Under the pieces are notes generated by a model. It saw nothing but the letters and a program-made list of their open reading frames with translations, did no database searches and was not told the origin of the DNA. The position numbers and the translations under genes were made by a program. Shown piece after piece: positions 46,772 to 56,515 of a DNA stretch of 64,000 bases; the stretch's first letter is position 1; every line of letters begins with the position of its first letter. Origin of the DNA: Advenella sp. FME57 (lineage in GTDB: Bacteria; Pseudomonadota; Gammaproteobacteria; Burkholderiales; Burkholderiaceae_B); contig NZ_JABUXU010000015.1 of the NCBI RefSeq assembly GCF_014897675.1, positions 1-64,000 of the forward strand, written 5' to 3'.

Positions 46772-48733
46772 ATGTCAAACGAAAATCCTGTTCTATTTCT
46801 TGCCCAAAAAATCGGGCTGGACAGGCGGGGAGTGGTTTACGGGCTGCAACTTGCCCTCAGTGCCTGGCTGGCGTTTGCCATTGCTTCTTTTCTGCATATT
46901 CCCAACCCCTTCTGGGCCGCCATGCCGGTCTTCGTTGTCGCCCAGGCCATGCGCGGACTGGCGTTCGAGCGCGGGCTGTATCGGGTCGTAGGCACGGCGC
47001 TGGGCGCACTGGCCGGGTTTGGCATGATTCAATTCATACAGGACGCCCCCTTTGCTGCGCTGTTGATGCTGGCGCTGTGGGTGGCGGTGTTTGGCGCCTT
47101 GACCCATCTGCTTTACGGGGTGCAATCATATGCGGCGCTGATGGCTGGCATTACGGCTGTGGTCGTGGTTATTCCCTGCATGTTCGTGCCCGAGAACTAT
47201 ATGCAACTGGCGCTGGCCCGGGTGGAGTGTACGTTTATCGGGGTGCTAATGATCACCCTGTCATCCGCCCTGCTCACACCCAATGCCGATCGTGATCAGT
47301 TTTACCTGTCTGTGTGCGAAGTGGCGGCAAGCGCCTGCCATCTTCTGGGCACCACGCTTAACGGCGCGACAAAAGACGGCGCCGCGCAGGAGGCTGAAAT
47401 TCTGCAGAAGATAAGCCGCCTGGAAGCCTCGGGCATCGCCATTATGGCTGGTTCGCCGGCTGCGGCACAACACAAGCGGGTGATCAATGCCATGATCGTC
47501 TCTACGATCGGCCTGCTGGCTACTTCGCGCCGGTTGCATACGCACAACCGGCCTGGCCTGCCCATAGCGCCGCAGTTGGGCAATCAGCTGCTGGCCATTG
47601 CCGCACTGACCAAAGAAGACGCCAATCAGATACTGAGCCCACAACGTATGGATGAGGCACTGGCCTTGGCACAGGCGACCGACCCAACCTTGGCGCAACA
47701 TTTGCAACGCCTGTTAAAAGGCGCCAAATGGCTGCTCACTTCAGACCAGGAGTCGGCACGGTTTATGTTCAGACTGGATGCGCCCATGTTGGCGCCCGCA
47801 ACCAACTGGGGTCTGGCGCGCCAGACCGGCCTGTTGTGTGGCCTGATCACGCTGGTGTCGGCATCGCTTGCCTATGTGGGTGGTTCTTTTACTGGCGAGA
47901 TGACCGCACTGGCGACGGCCATGTTCTCATTGGTGCTCGGCTCCATGGTCAAGCCGCAGATCGTAGCGCCTTTCCTGCTCAAGGGAATTATTGTGGGGTC
48001 CATTATCGCTGTTGGCTACCGGCTCGCAATTTTTCCGCATATTCACAGCACAGGCTTGGTTGTGGTGTCTATCCTGCCATTCCTGCTTGTGGGCGGTATG
48101 GCGCGGGCCAGCACGATGTTCGGGTTTCCTGCACTGGATGCCACAATGGCGTTTTTGCTGGGCAGCCAGGCCATGTTGCCGGCCCGTGTTGTCACGCCAA
48201 TGGATGTGGTGGCCGAGTCCGGCTCAATGATTGTGGCGGCATGTATTGTGGCCGGCGGCTTTATTTTGTTGCCCCGGCGTAGCGACCGGCACGTGCATGA
48301 GGCGACCCGCACCATCAACCGCGATTTGTTCAGGCTGATCAATAACAGCGATAAACTGGGGGCCGGGCAATGGATGGCGCGCTCCGTTCGCCAGACGCTG
48401 CGCCTGACTGCCCATCTAGCGCAATCGAGCCAGCGGCATAGCCTGGCGCCGGCGCACCTTATATCGGCACTGAATTTCGGGCACAGTATCGCACAATTGC
48501 AGAGCTTGCAGGACAGCTGGACGCCGCAGACCCGTGCATTACTGCAGGACCTGAATGCACAGTTAAATACGTTTACCGACGAACCCAATACATTGGCTGC
48601 CACCCTGATGCAATACGCCAGGGATGTTCAGCAACCTGAAGTAGCGGCCGCGCTATGGTCGGCTTCCGAAGCGCTGTTGTCCGGTCGGGACCTTTTCGCG
48701 TACCGCCCGGGCATTAGCCGCAGCCACGACTGA
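46772..48733 (+). CDS. FUSC-family membrane protein (aromatic-acid efflux type)
   Basis: The 653-residue protein has two blocks of about five to six membrane helices (starting with GVVYGLQLALSAWLAFAI and later LARQTGLLCGLITLVSASLA) separated by soluble segments, the layout of FUSC/AaeB/YccS proteins. The N-terminal block includes IPNPFWAAMPVFVV, typical of the family. Members are linked to export of aromatic or organic acids. The substrate is unknown. Start 46772 (MSNENPVL) fits the family better than an upstream start at 46706. It ends four bases from the convergent GntP-family gene. Confidence 0.85.
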   Translation: MSNENPVLFLAQKIGLDRRGVVYGLQLALSAWLAFAIASFLHIPNPFWAAMPVFVVAQAMRGLAFERGLYRVVGTALGALAGFGMIQFIQDAPFAALLMLALWVAVFGALTHLLYGVQSYAALMAGITAVVVVIPCMFVPENYMQLALARVECTFIGVLMITLSSALLTPNADRDQFYLSVCEVAASACHLLGTTLNGATKDGAAQEAEILQKISRLEASGIAIMAGSPAAAQHKRVINAMIVSTIGLLATSRRLHTHNRPGLPIAPQLGNQLLAIAALTKEDANQILSPQRMDEALALAQATDPTLAQHLQRLLKGAKWLLTSDQESARFMFRLDAPMLAPATNWGLARQTGLLCGLITLVSASLAYVGGSFTGEMTALATAMFSLVLGSMVKPQIVAPFLLKGIIVGSIIAVGYRLAIFPHIHSTGLVVVSILPFLLVGGMARASTMFGFPALDATMAFLLGSQAMLPARVVTPMDVVAESGSMIVAACIVAGGFILLPRRSDRHVHEATRTINRDLFRLINNSDKLGAGQWMARSVRQTLRLTAHLAQSSQRHSLAPAHLISALNFGHSIAQLQSLQDSWTPQTRALLQDLNAQLNTFTDEPNTLAATLMQYARDVQQPEVAAALWSASEALLSGRDLFAYRPGISRSHD

Positions 48734-48737
48734 CCAA

Positions 48738-50129
48738 TCAGAACGAACCGAACATGGTTCCCAGCGTAATCACCATAGCAGCAGCGAACAGCGGGATCAC
48801 AATAGTGACAGCTGCAATATTCAGATAGGACTGGCGATGAGTCAGTCCGCAGATGGCCAGCAGCGTGATAATCGCACCGCAGTGCGGCAGCGTATCAAAC
48901 CCGCCAGCCGACATTACCGCCACACGGTGCAGCAGTTCGGGGCTGATATTGTTTTCCTGGGCCAGGCGCAGGTAATCTGCCCCCAGTGTTTGCAGGGCGA
49001 TACTCAGGCCACCCGATGACGAACCGGTAATGCCGGCCAGCGAGGTCATGGCAATACTCTCGGAAATAAGCGGATTGCCGGGTGCGACGCCCAGTACGAA
49101 TTCCTTGATAATGGCAAAGCCGGCCAGGCTGGCGATCACGGCGCCATAGCCCACTTCGGAGGCAGTATTGAAGATCGGCAGCATGGAACCGTAAGCACCC
49201 TTGTTGATGGTGTCCTGCAGATTTGTCCAGTGGCGCAGCCGGGTAATAATGAGCCAAAGGCACGCAATAACAAGTGAAATAATAATGGCCCATAGGCCCA
49301 GTGCGCCTTTCACATTCAGTGCCGGGAATTTTTCCTTAAGGAAAGCCAGATCCATGCCCTCGAAGATGCCATAGGTAAACAGGGCATTGATGCCGATTAC
49401 CAGGATCAGTGGGATGATGCTGCTCACAAATGAAATATTGTGGTCGGTGCTGATAACTTCGTGGGCGACGCCATCGTTATGGTCGCCATAACCTTCACCG
49501 GCCGTTTTCGCCTTGCGGGCGCGACTCATGAGCCACAACATGCCCAGGCCAAACATGATCAGTCCACCGATAATCCCCAGGCCGGGTGCCGCAAAGGCGT
49601 TGGTGCCGTAATAGGGAATGGGGATGGTGTTCTGGATGGCCGGCGTGCCGGGCAGCGCCGTCATGGTAAAGGTAAAGGCGCCAAGGGCGATGGCAGCGGG
49701 CACCAGACGCTTCGGGATATCTGCCATGTAGAACATGACTTTTGAAATAGGATAGATGGCAAATGCAACCACGAACAGCGAGACGCCGCCGTAAGTCAGA
49801 ATACCGCAAGCCAGAACAACGGTCAGAATGGCGTGGCGCGGGCCAAGCACACGCATGATCCAGTTGGCAATAGACGCGGCCGCGCCCGAATCGGCCATAA
49901 GCTGGCCAAACACGGCGCCCAGCAGAAAGACCGGAAAGAACTGCAGCAGGTATTTACCCAGCGCAGGCATGAAGGTTTCCGTGTAAATCGGTAGGAGCTG
50001 GGCAACATCGCCAGAGAGCAGAACGGCCAGACCCGCCATGAGAGGCGCCAGGATCAGAACGGAATATCCCCGATACGCCAGATACATCAGCAGAACCAGA
50101 GATATCACAATAGATATCATACTGAACAA
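48738..50129 (-). CDS. GntP-family permease
   Basis: The 463-residue protein has roughly 12-14 hydrophobic segments and GntP-family motifs: FFPVFLLGAVFGQLMADSGA, VVLACGILTYGGVSLFVVAF, MTALPGTPAIQNTIP, AGITGSSSGGLSIAL and SAGGFDTLPHCGAIIT. GntP family members import gluconate, hydroxybutyrate or related organic acids. The start is TTG at 50129 with AGGGG six bases upstream; an ATG at 50120 is the alternative. The inverted repeat at 50390-50436 lies upstream and could be its operator. Confidence 0.85.
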   Translation of the reverse strand: MFSMISIVISLVLLMYLAYRGYSVLILAPLMAGLAVLLSGDVAQLLPIYTETFMPALGKYLLQFFPVFLLGAVFGQLMADSGAAASIANWIMRVLGPRHAILTVVLACGILTYGGVSLFVVAFAIYPISKVMFYMADIPKRLVPAAIALGAFTFTMTALPGTPAIQNTIPIPYYGTNAFAAPGLGIIGGLIMFGLGMLWLMSRARKAKTAGEGYGDHNDGVAHEVISTDHNISFVSSIIPLILVIGINALFTYGIFEGMDLAFLKEKFPALNVKGALGLWAIIISLVIACLWLIITRLRHWTNLQDTINKGAYGSMLPIFNTASEVGYGAVIASLAGFAIIKEFVLGVAPGNPLISESIAMTSLAGITGSSSGGLSIALQTLGADYLRLAQENNISPELLHRVAVMSAGGFDTLPHCGAIITLLAICGLTHRQSYLNIAAVTIVIPLFAAAMVITLGTMFGSF

Positions 50130-50574
50130 AATAATCCCCTTGTTTATAGGATACAGCGACAGCTTTTTGGAAACGGGAAAGAGACCGGCAGGTGCTATTT
50201 CCCAGTACCAGGTCAGCCATAAATAGTTGACTTTTCCAGCTTATTGGAATATTGGCTGCCATTATAGGGATTTAATGTTGCAGGACGGGACAAGGGTTAA
50301 CTATATTAGTGTTATCCCTTAGTGAATACGCGAGGAATGCAGGTGTCAGTTGGTCAGATCGCCAACTGCGAGATGGGGGCCCATTGGGAGTTCCATTAAT
50401 AGCGCGTTATTATTAAATAGGCACTATTAATGGAACAAAACGGCTGAACATACCAGGAGCGCGCCAAACGTAGTGGCAATTGAGTTCAGCCTGTCCGTAG
50501 ACAGCGATAGCAATTGATGCCCCACGGGTGCGAGCCCACCCGCTGATGGCGCCAGGAGCTTGAGGGTCAGCCCG
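50130..50574. other. Intergenic region with a long inverted repeat
   Basis: No gene is supported in this gap between the GntP-family and tannase-family genes. Its main feature is the 13-bp inverted repeat annotated separately. Confidence 0.4.
50390..50436. repeat. Perfect 13-bp inverted repeat
   Basis: GTTCCATTAATAG (50390-50402) and CTATTAATGGAAC (50424-50436) are exact complements, 21 bases apart. No T-run follows, so it looks like a regulator site or element end rather than a terminator. Confidence 0.65.
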
Positions 50575-52293
50575 CTACTGGCCTGCGCATTCAAATGAAG
50601 CGGCGCGGTTAACATCGCCACTGCCCGTGTATCTTGGCCATGCCGGATATTCACAAAGCGGTCGGGTTCTGCCGGGTACGCCGGCCGTATCTGCCACCAC
50701 TTGCAGCCCGGGTTCAACGCCCTTTTCCACCCAGTTCTCCAGTGCGCCCAGGGAATCCCAACTCGCATTGAACACCGTGCTGACAGCGTGACCATATCCA
50801 GGGATTTCGTAGTATCGAAGGAACTGGTCGGCTTTCTGTTTGCCCATGGTTGCCCGCACGCGGTTTACGTAATCTTCGGTCGCCCGTGTTGGCACCAGGC
50901 CGTCGGCAACCCCGTGGGCAATAAGCAGTTTACCGCCATGATTGGCAAAGGCAGACAGGTCTGTCTGGTTGATATCCTGCAACCGGGTAAGTTCATTAAT
51001 ACGCTTGCGCCACTTGCCGGGTCGGGTCGGGTCCAGCGACAAACTGTTGAAATCGGGATCCTTCGTGATGAAATACTTGACCCATTGATCCCAGAAACCG
51101 GCATGGTAAGGCACGCTCTGGCTGCCAGCCGGATTGGGCGGCATGGGATACGCTGGAGCAATCGAGCCCAGGTTCAGGTAATTGACGGTTGCCTGCAGTT
51201 TACTCTCGCCGGCCGGGCGCCCCAGGTCTACTCCCCAGGTATTGAATCCAGCGTGCCGCACTTCGCCACTGCCGACCGGTGGTTTGAAGACGATGTCCGA
51301 CGCAAATACCTTCATCGCCCTGATCTGCGCATCGGACAGGCATTGGTTGCCCGTGTCCGCACCGTTTTCGCAGCGCAAGGGGCGTCCATCCACGGTCGCC
51401 TTGGCAGGATCAAAAATTCGGTTACATTGGCGCTGGTTGCTGATCAATCCGTCCCGGACGCCATCCAGCCCATCGCATGCCTGCATGCCGGCCTTATACA
51501 GAGCCTCCCGCTTTTGCTGGTTAGGATAGGCGCCGGGCTGAGCCAGTGCACGCGTAATGCGCCCGAACTGCAGATCCAGCGAAGCAGCAGCAAAGGCCGG
51601 ATAAAGGGCGATGACGCCATTGAAGTCGCCTGGCCATTTCTGAATCACGGCAAGCGCTTCGCGACCCCCGGTAGAGCCACCAGCAAAATATTTCAGTTGT
51701 GCGCGCCTGCCATAATGGCCGGCAATCAGATATTGGGCCGTGTCATGGGTTTTCTTGAGCGCTTCATAGGCAAAATTTCTCAGGGCCTCCTGGTTGAGCG
51801 CAAACTTGCCGGGATTGGCCGGATCCTCAGCCAGTTGATGGCCAGAGTCACTGCCGTAAGTGGCGTAGCCAAGTCCAATGGGGTCCGGCTTGTCCACCGG
51901 GCCGGCCGGTAGCAGATCGGTCGTTTTTGCAGGCACGCCGTTATACCCGCCGCCGCCAATCATCAGCGACTTGCCGTTCCAGCGTGCAGGCAAATTCAAC
52001 TGAAATTTAATGGCGGGCGCCTGCGGATCCACCGGAGCAATATCGCCCAGCACCTTGCAATAACCTGGGTGGGATTTGGGCGAGGTGGAGACCGGTGGCT
52101 GGTATTGCGTTGCCGTGACCGTCGCACCGCGCGTGGCCAGACCAATGGAAGCAGCAGGCACGGTGGTGCCGTTAAGTGCGATGCAGGACCGGGCGGCCTG
52201 ATCATCCTGGCCTGTTGTGGCACAACCTGCGACGATAGCCAAACAACAAACGATACCCAGCGTAGTGACAAAACGCGATGACACAACAGGCAT
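50575..52293 (-). CDS. Tannase/feruloyl-esterase family lipoprotein
   Basis: The 572-residue protein has a lipoprotein signal peptide (IVCCLAIVAGC) and then the tannase/feruloyl esterase family PF07519: WNGKSLMIGGGGYNGV, YATYGSDSGHQL, the nucleophile motif YFAGGSTGGREAL, and a late YEIPGYGHAV supplying the histidine. These enzymes hydrolyse esters of plant phenolics such as gallate or ferulate at the cell surface. AGAGGAGAAATT just before the ATG is an excellent ribosome site. It may be linked with the adjacent GntP-type permease in using plant-derived acids, but no operon is visible. Confidence 0.88.
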   Translation of the reverse strand: MPVVSSRFVTTLGIVCCLAIVAGCATTGQDDQAARSCIALNGTTVPAASIGLATRGATVTATQYQPPVSTSPKSHPGYCKVLGDIAPVDPQAPAIKFQLNLPARWNGKSLMIGGGGYNGVPAKTTDLLPAGPVDKPDPIGLGYATYGSDSGHQLAEDPANPGKFALNQEALRNFAYEALKKTHDTAQYLIAGHYGRRAQLKYFAGGSTGGREALAVIQKWPGDFNGVIALYPAFAAASLDLQFGRITRALAQPGAYPNQQKREALYKAGMQACDGLDGVRDGLISNQRQCNRIFDPAKATVDGRPLRCENGADTGNQCLSDAQIRAMKVFASDIVFKPPVGSGEVRHAGFNTWGVDLGRPAGESKLQATVNYLNLGSIAPAYPMPPNPAGSQSVPYHAGFWDQWVKYFITKDPDFNSLSLDPTRPGKWRKRINELTRLQDINQTDLSAFANHGGKLLIAHGVADGLVPTRATEDYVNRVRATMGKQKADQFLRYYEIPGYGHAVSTVFNASWDSLGALENWVEKGVEPGLQVVADTAGVPGRTRPLCEYPAWPRYTGSGDVNRAASFECAGQ

Positions 52294-52603
52294 AATTTCT
52301 CCTCTTTCTTCTATTGCATTTGTGTGATTTTTTATCAGATACTAAATGTTTTTGAAGAAAATGGAAAGGCCGCATCGCCATGATCAGCGGTGCTGGGCCA
52401 GTGACCAGCAAGATGGGCGCGCTGGAGCACCGGTTTATCCGGCGGGCCTGATCTGGTCCGCCTTGTTCAATGCACCTTGTTCGATGCACCTTGTCCAGAA
52501 CACTTTTCCTGACCTGCCACCGCCCCGGTCCACTCTGGTCGAAGCAGTCTATGCCGTGCGCCCTGGCCCCTTGTGCGGTCCCTGACGCCTTGGCCCGTGC
52601 GTC
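52294..52603. other. Intergenic region with a short tandem repeat
   Basis: No gene is supported. At 52461-52498 the 14-base unit CCTTGTTCAATGCA is repeated about 2.6 times with one or two changes. The region lies between the start of the tannase-family gene and the end of the ABC substrate-binding gene. Confidence 0.4.
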
Positions 52604-53665
52604 TTATCGTTCGATCTGTTCCTTCCAGTCGCGATTCAGTTTCGGGCGAACTTTATTGATGCGGTCCCAGTCCACCACAACCACGTGCTTCATATATTTT
52701 TCAAAGTCGCCCAGCAGTTCCTTATGCTCGGTTTTGGCGGCCACATTTTTGTTGGATGGATACTGTCCGAATTTAAGCGCTCCTTCCTGGGCAGGCACCG
52801 ACAGCAGGTAAGAAGCGAGCTTTTGCGCCAGTTCAGGCTCGCTATTGTTGGCAATGACGCATTGGGCAACCGCCAGCAGCACCGAACCTTCTTTCGGATC
52901 CACATATTCGACCGGCAGGTTTTTTTCTTTCAGCGAATAGATGGCCGTGGGCGTAAGCGGGAACAGGGCGGCCTCTCCGGTTTGCGTCATTTCCGAAATC
53001 TTGGCTGAGCTCGGAATATAGGCAACCACGTTTTTGGCGACTGTGTCTTTGAACTTGGTCAGCGCATCCTGATAATTGCTATCGTCGCCACCATCAATCC
53101 GATTGAGCATCATGAAGGCATGCAGACCATAAGTGCTACTGGCTACAGACTGAAATACCACTTTGCCCTTGTACTTGGGATCGGCCAGGTCTTTCCAGGA
53201 GGTCGGCGGAGCCCAGTTGTTTTCCTTGAACAGTTTGGTGTTATATGACAGGCCGGTCATGGTCGTGACCACGCCGGCAGCCATGTTTTTGCCGATCAGC
53301 GTTTCCGGATACAACTCGGACAAGGCCTTGTCATCCTTGATGGGCTCACACAGCCCCATCTTGGTGGCGCGGTTCATGATGCCATCGTCCAAAAACATGA
53401 CATGCATTTGCGGCTTGTCCTTGAACGCCTGTGCCTTGGCCAGAACATCTGTTGACGTACCCGGCACCACCACAATTTTCACATTGTTCGCTTTTTCGAA
53501 AGCGGGAAATACATGTTCCTCAAACCCGCGCTGCATATCGCCGCCGTTCATGCCAAGATAAAGCGTTTTCTGTTCCGCGCTTGCGTTTGCGCCCGTCAGC
53601 ATTCCGACCACAGCCAGCATGCAAGCCGCAACGACCGGACGTTTTTTTACTGATACTGATTTCAT
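52604..53665 (-). CDS. ABC transporter periplasmic substrate-binding protein (polyamine/opine type)
   Basis: The 353-residue protein has a Sec signal peptide (basic KSVSVKKRP, hydrophobic VVAACMLAVVGMLTGA, cleavage near ANASAEQ). The mature part resembles family-1 solute-binding proteins of the spermidine/putrescine/iron class (KTLYLGMNGGDMQRGFEEHV, TGLSYNTKLFKEN, LADPKYKGKVVF). It would deliver a small cationic or amino-acid-like ligand to the permeases encoded upstream. The start at 53665 is chosen because AAAGGAACACAG precedes that ATG. It is the last gene of the minus-strand operon that begins at 59265. Confidence 0.9.
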   Translation of the reverse strand: MKSVSVKKRPVVAACMLAVVGMLTGANASAEQKTLYLGMNGGDMQRGFEEHVFPAFEKANNVKIVVVPGTSTDVLAKAQAFKDKPQMHVMFLDDGIMNRATKMGLCEPIKDDKALSELYPETLIGKNMAAGVVTTMTGLSYNTKLFKENNWAPPTSWKDLADPKYKGKVVFQSVASSTYGLHAFMMLNRIDGGDDSNYQDALTKFKDTVAKNVVAYIPSSAKISEMTQTGEAALFPLTPTAIYSLKEKNLPVEYVDPKEGSVLLAVAQCVIANNSEPELAQKLASYLLSVPAQEGALKFGQYPSNKNVAAKTEHKELLGDFEKYMKHVVVVDWDRINKVRPKLNRDWKEQIER

Positions 53666-53699
53666 CTGTGTTCCTTTTGCCGGCATTCCATGAAGAGAT

Positions 53700-54824
53700 C
53701 TACAGCTTGCCGGAATCAGCTGTAAACCTGTCGATTCGAAAATCCTCTATCGGGATATGGCTATTGCCGGTCGCAATAAGCTGCGCCAGCACTTCTCCTG
53801 ATGCAAGGCCTACCTGAAACCCCGCGCCGCTGTAGCCAAAACCATGAAACAAGCCTGGCGTCTTGCGGCTTGGACCAAGATACGGATTCAGGTCTGGTGT
53901 GGCGCCTTCGACGCCGCTCCAGAACCTGATGACATTTGCATGTGCAATGCCGGGAATAAGCCCTGCCAGTCGCGTAAGCAGCATGCTCACACTCTGATGC
54001 GATGGGCGGGCATAGCCGGTAGCCAACGAGAGCGCCCGGCTGCCGCCGAAAACAATATTGCCGCGGGCCACCTGCCTGGCATAGATGCCGCCGCCCTGTA
54101 CGCCAAGCACCACGTTCATGATGGGCGGCAGCGGTTCGGTCACGCCCATCTGCGGATAGATCTCGGTCAGCGGCACCGATTCACCGAACATCGCTGCGAT
54201 TTCCCCCGCCCAGGCGCCTGCCGTATTGACAACAAAGCGCGACTGAATATGCTGGTGGTCTGCGGTTTCCGACCGAAAATAGCGACCGTCATAACGGCTG
54301 CCGGTTATTCGGCAATGCTCCATGAGCCTGGTCCCGGCCTGCTGCGCCGCCCAGGACAGAGCTGGCGACACCACTCGCGGGTTGGCGTGGCCATCTGCCG
54401 GGCACAATGATGCGCCTGCAATATCCGTGCTTAGCCATGGGTAGCGGCTGTACACCTGACCGGCATCCAGCCATTGCAGATCCAGACCGCAGGATGCCAC
54501 GCTGCGGTTGTATTCCTGCAGGCGCTCCATATCCTGCCCGTTGAATGCGATTTTCAAATGGCCGCAGCGAATATATTCGCCATCAATGCCGATCAGCTCG
54601 GACAATTGCCCCCACAGTTGATGCGATCGTGCTGCCAGTGGCATTTGCGACAGCGGCCGCCCCTGGCGTCTGACGCCGCCGAAGTTGACGCCGCTGGCTT
54701 TGGTGCCGCTTTGTCCGGCATCGCACAGCAAGACTTGCAAGCCCTGTTTTGACAGGAAATAGGCAGTGCTCGCGCCAATAATGCCCGCGCCGATGATCAG
54801 GACATCGGTATTTACAGTTTGCAT
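53700..54824 (-). CDS. FAD-dependent amine/imino-acid oxidoreductase (HcnC/DAO type)
   Basis: The 374-residue protein starts with the FAD-binding VLIIGAGIIGASTAYFL and continues as a DAO-family enzyme (FNGGVRRQG-like FGGVRRQGR, FVVNTAGAWAGEIAAMFG, GLFHGFGYSGAGFQVGLASG). Together with the two upstream gene products it matches HcnABC, opine oxidase and D-hydroxyproline dehydrogenase complexes, which oxidise glycine-like or N-substituted amino acids. The start overlaps the preceding gene by 13 bases, so they are co-translated. The true substrate is unknown. Confidence 0.88.
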   Translation of the reverse strand: MQTVNTDVLIIGAGIIGASTAYFLSKQGLQVLLCDAGQSGTKASGVNFGGVRRQGRPLSQMPLAARSHQLWGQLSELIGIDGEYIRCGHLKIAFNGQDMERLQEYNRSVASCGLDLQWLDAGQVYSRYPWLSTDIAGASLCPADGHANPRVVSPALSWAAQQAGTRLMEHCRITGSRYDGRYFRSETADHQHIQSRFVVNTAGAWAGEIAAMFGESVPLTEIYPQMGVTEPLPPIMNVVLGVQGGGIYARQVARGNIVFGGSRALSLATGYARPSHQSVSMLLTRLAGLIPGIAHANVIRFWSGVEGATPDLNPYLGPSRKTPGLFHGFGYSGAGFQVGLASGEVLAQLIATGNSHIPIEDFRIDRFTADSGKL

Positions 54825-56191
54825 GCCGCTCCCCCTATCGGAATCGGCTTGACCGGTGGTTGATTACGCAGTCGCTCCACGCCGGACAGGGCGATGCCCT
54901 GTTCATGCGCTAACAGCATGGACGCGCCCGCCACACACATTCTGCCCTGGCAACGCCCCATGCCAACGCGAGACAGGGCTTTCATTCTGTTCAAGCCTGA
55001 ATGCGGATCGTCACGCAGCATCTGTCGGATTTCGCCCACGCGAATTTCCTCGCAGCGACACACTATCAGGGCATCATCAGCGGCATCGAGCCAGTGGGCC
55101 GGCGGCGCGAACATGCGATCAATACATTGCCGCGTTTTCCGGCCACGAGCAATACGCCGGGCCAGTTGCGCTACTTCTTTTTTATCGCAATGGATGCCCA
55201 GGTCCTGCAGCACGCTATAGGCACACTGCTTTCCGGTCAGTTCGGCCATATCGGCGCCGCCAATACGCATGCCGTCGCCAGCCAGATACACGTTTGCGCG
55301 ACTGCTCTGTCCCCTGGGCTGCACTTGCGGTTGCCAACTGCAATCCTGTTCGTCAAACACAAAGTCGCAACCCAGCAGGCTGGCCAACTGGCTTTCGGAA
55401 CGCAGGCCAAAGCCACAAGACAGGGCATCGCAGGCCAGGGTCTGCATCGCCGAATCGGCATTTTTTCGCCAGCGGACCGATGCGACCCGGCCCATGCCAT
55501 CTGCTTCAACAGCTGCAACCCCATGCACCATTGTCACACCGCGGGCTCGTAACCAGGCCATGTAATAAACTCCCTTGGCCATAAGCGAAGCGTCGGCGGC
55601 AAAGGCCTGCACGCCCTGGCGCAGCGTGGGAAATGAACTGGTATCGAGCACCGCTGACACCTGCGCGCCGGCTTTGCAATATTGATAGGCAACCAGATAC
55701 AAGAGTGGCCCGGTACCGGCAAGCACAACCCGCTTGCCAATCGCGCAACCCTGATACTTCAGGGCGATTTGCGCGCCGCCCAGCGTGTAAACACCGGGCA
55801 GTGTCCAGCCGGCAAAAGGCAATACCCGATCGGTCGCCCCGGTCGCCAGGATCACGCGTTCGTAAGAAATTGCATCATGCTTACCATCACAGGTGACATA
55901 CAACTGCCGGGCATCCGCGTCCCATACCAGGGTGTTGGGGCGATAATCAATCTGACCAGACGCGATCATTTGCTGCGCAGTATCGTGCAGCGAACTGGCT
56001 TTACGGTGTTCGAAACCGTAAAGCTGGCGGGCGTCCCGGGTGAACCCGTCAGGCTGCTGGCGGTAGATTTGTCCGCCTGGTTTGGGGGCTTCATCAATAA
56101 CGATGGGCCGCAACCCTGCGTGCACCAGGACCTGGGCGGCACGCATGCCTGCCGGACCCGCCCCCACGATAACCGGCGCCTGCGCCCTCAC
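54812..56191 (-). CDS. FAD/NAD(P)-binding dehydrogenase subunit (HcnB type)
   Basis: The 459-residue protein begins with VIVGAGPAGMRAAQVLVHAG (dinucleotide fold). It has a second nucleotide-binding VVLAGTGPLLYLVAYQ and ends in a BFD-like cysteine cluster (LIVCRCEEIRVGEI and MGRCQGRMC), as in HcnB and opine-oxidase OoxA proteins. It would carry electrons between the DAO-type subunit and the small [2Fe-2S] subunit. The start is GTG at 56191, overlapping the stop of the ferredoxin-like gene as GTGA. A longer frame from 56434 overlaps that gene heavily and is rejected. Confidence 0.88.
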   Translation of the reverse strand: MRAQAPVIVGAGPAGMRAAQVLVHAGLRPIVIDEAPKPGGQIYRQQPDGFTRDARQLYGFEHRKASSLHDTAQQMIASGQIDYRPNTLVWDADARQLYVTCDGKHDAISYERVILATGATDRVLPFAGWTLPGVYTLGGAQIALKYQGCAIGKRVVLAGTGPLLYLVAYQYCKAGAQVSAVLDTSSFPTLRQGVQAFAADASLMAKGVYYMAWLRARGVTMVHGVAAVEADGMGRVASVRWRKNADSAMQTLACDALSCGFGLRSESQLASLLGCDFVFDEQDCSWQPQVQPRGQSSRANVYLAGDGMRIGGADMAELTGKQCAYSVLQDLGIHCDKKEVAQLARRIARGRKTRQCIDRMFAPPAHWLDAADDALIVCRCEEIRVGEIRQMLRDDPHSGLNRMKALSRVGMGRCQGRMCVAGASMLLAHEQGIALSGVERLRNQPPVKPIPIGGAACKL

Positions 56192-56478
56192 CGTTTTTGC
56201 TCCGGTATCACAAATCGCATATTTTCCTGCAGCAGCGTAGAGCAAGCGCGCACGCGCTCGCCGTTTTCCTGCAACACCAGACAATCCTGACACGCGCCCA
56301 TCAGACAGAAACCGGCACGCGGCGAGCCGGTAAATTCGGTCAGACGCAGATGCCCATTGAGGGTAAGCAGCGCCGTCATGATCGTGTCGCCCATGCGTGC
56401 CGTACACGCAGTGCCATTCACAAAAAAATGACACGGCTTGCGCTGCTGATCAATCAGTCGCGTAAAGAGCCCAGACAT
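56188..56478 (-). CDS. [2Fe-2S]-binding small subunit (HcnA type)
   Basis: The 96-residue protein contains a [2Fe-2S] cluster motif with cysteines at 58, 63, 66 and 79 (GFCLMGACQDCLV and RACS). This is the layout of the small HcnA-like subunit of amino-acid and opine dehydrogenases. Its stop overlaps the start of the FAD subunit by four bases. It follows the second permease gene by 37 bases. Confidence 0.88.
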   Translation of the reverse strand: MSGLFTRLIDQQRKPCHFFVNGTACTARMGDTIMTALLTLNGHLRLTEFTGSPRAGFCLMGACQDCLVLQENGERVRACSTLLQENMRFVIPEQKR

Positions 56479-56515
56479 CAGCTTGCCATTTTCTGCATGA
56501 TTGCATTTGCCATGA

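Noticed and set aside
50701-51912. 403-codon plus-strand frame opposite the tannase-family gene
   Set aside because: It is antisense to a gene with clear family motifs, lipobox and ribosome site. The frame has no recognisable features.
56192-56434. N-terminal extension of the FAD-binding subunit from a start at 56434
   Set aside because: It overlaps the [2Fe-2S] gene almost fully and lacks family features. The GTG at 56191 overlaps that gene's stop as GTGA and begins right at the FAD motif.
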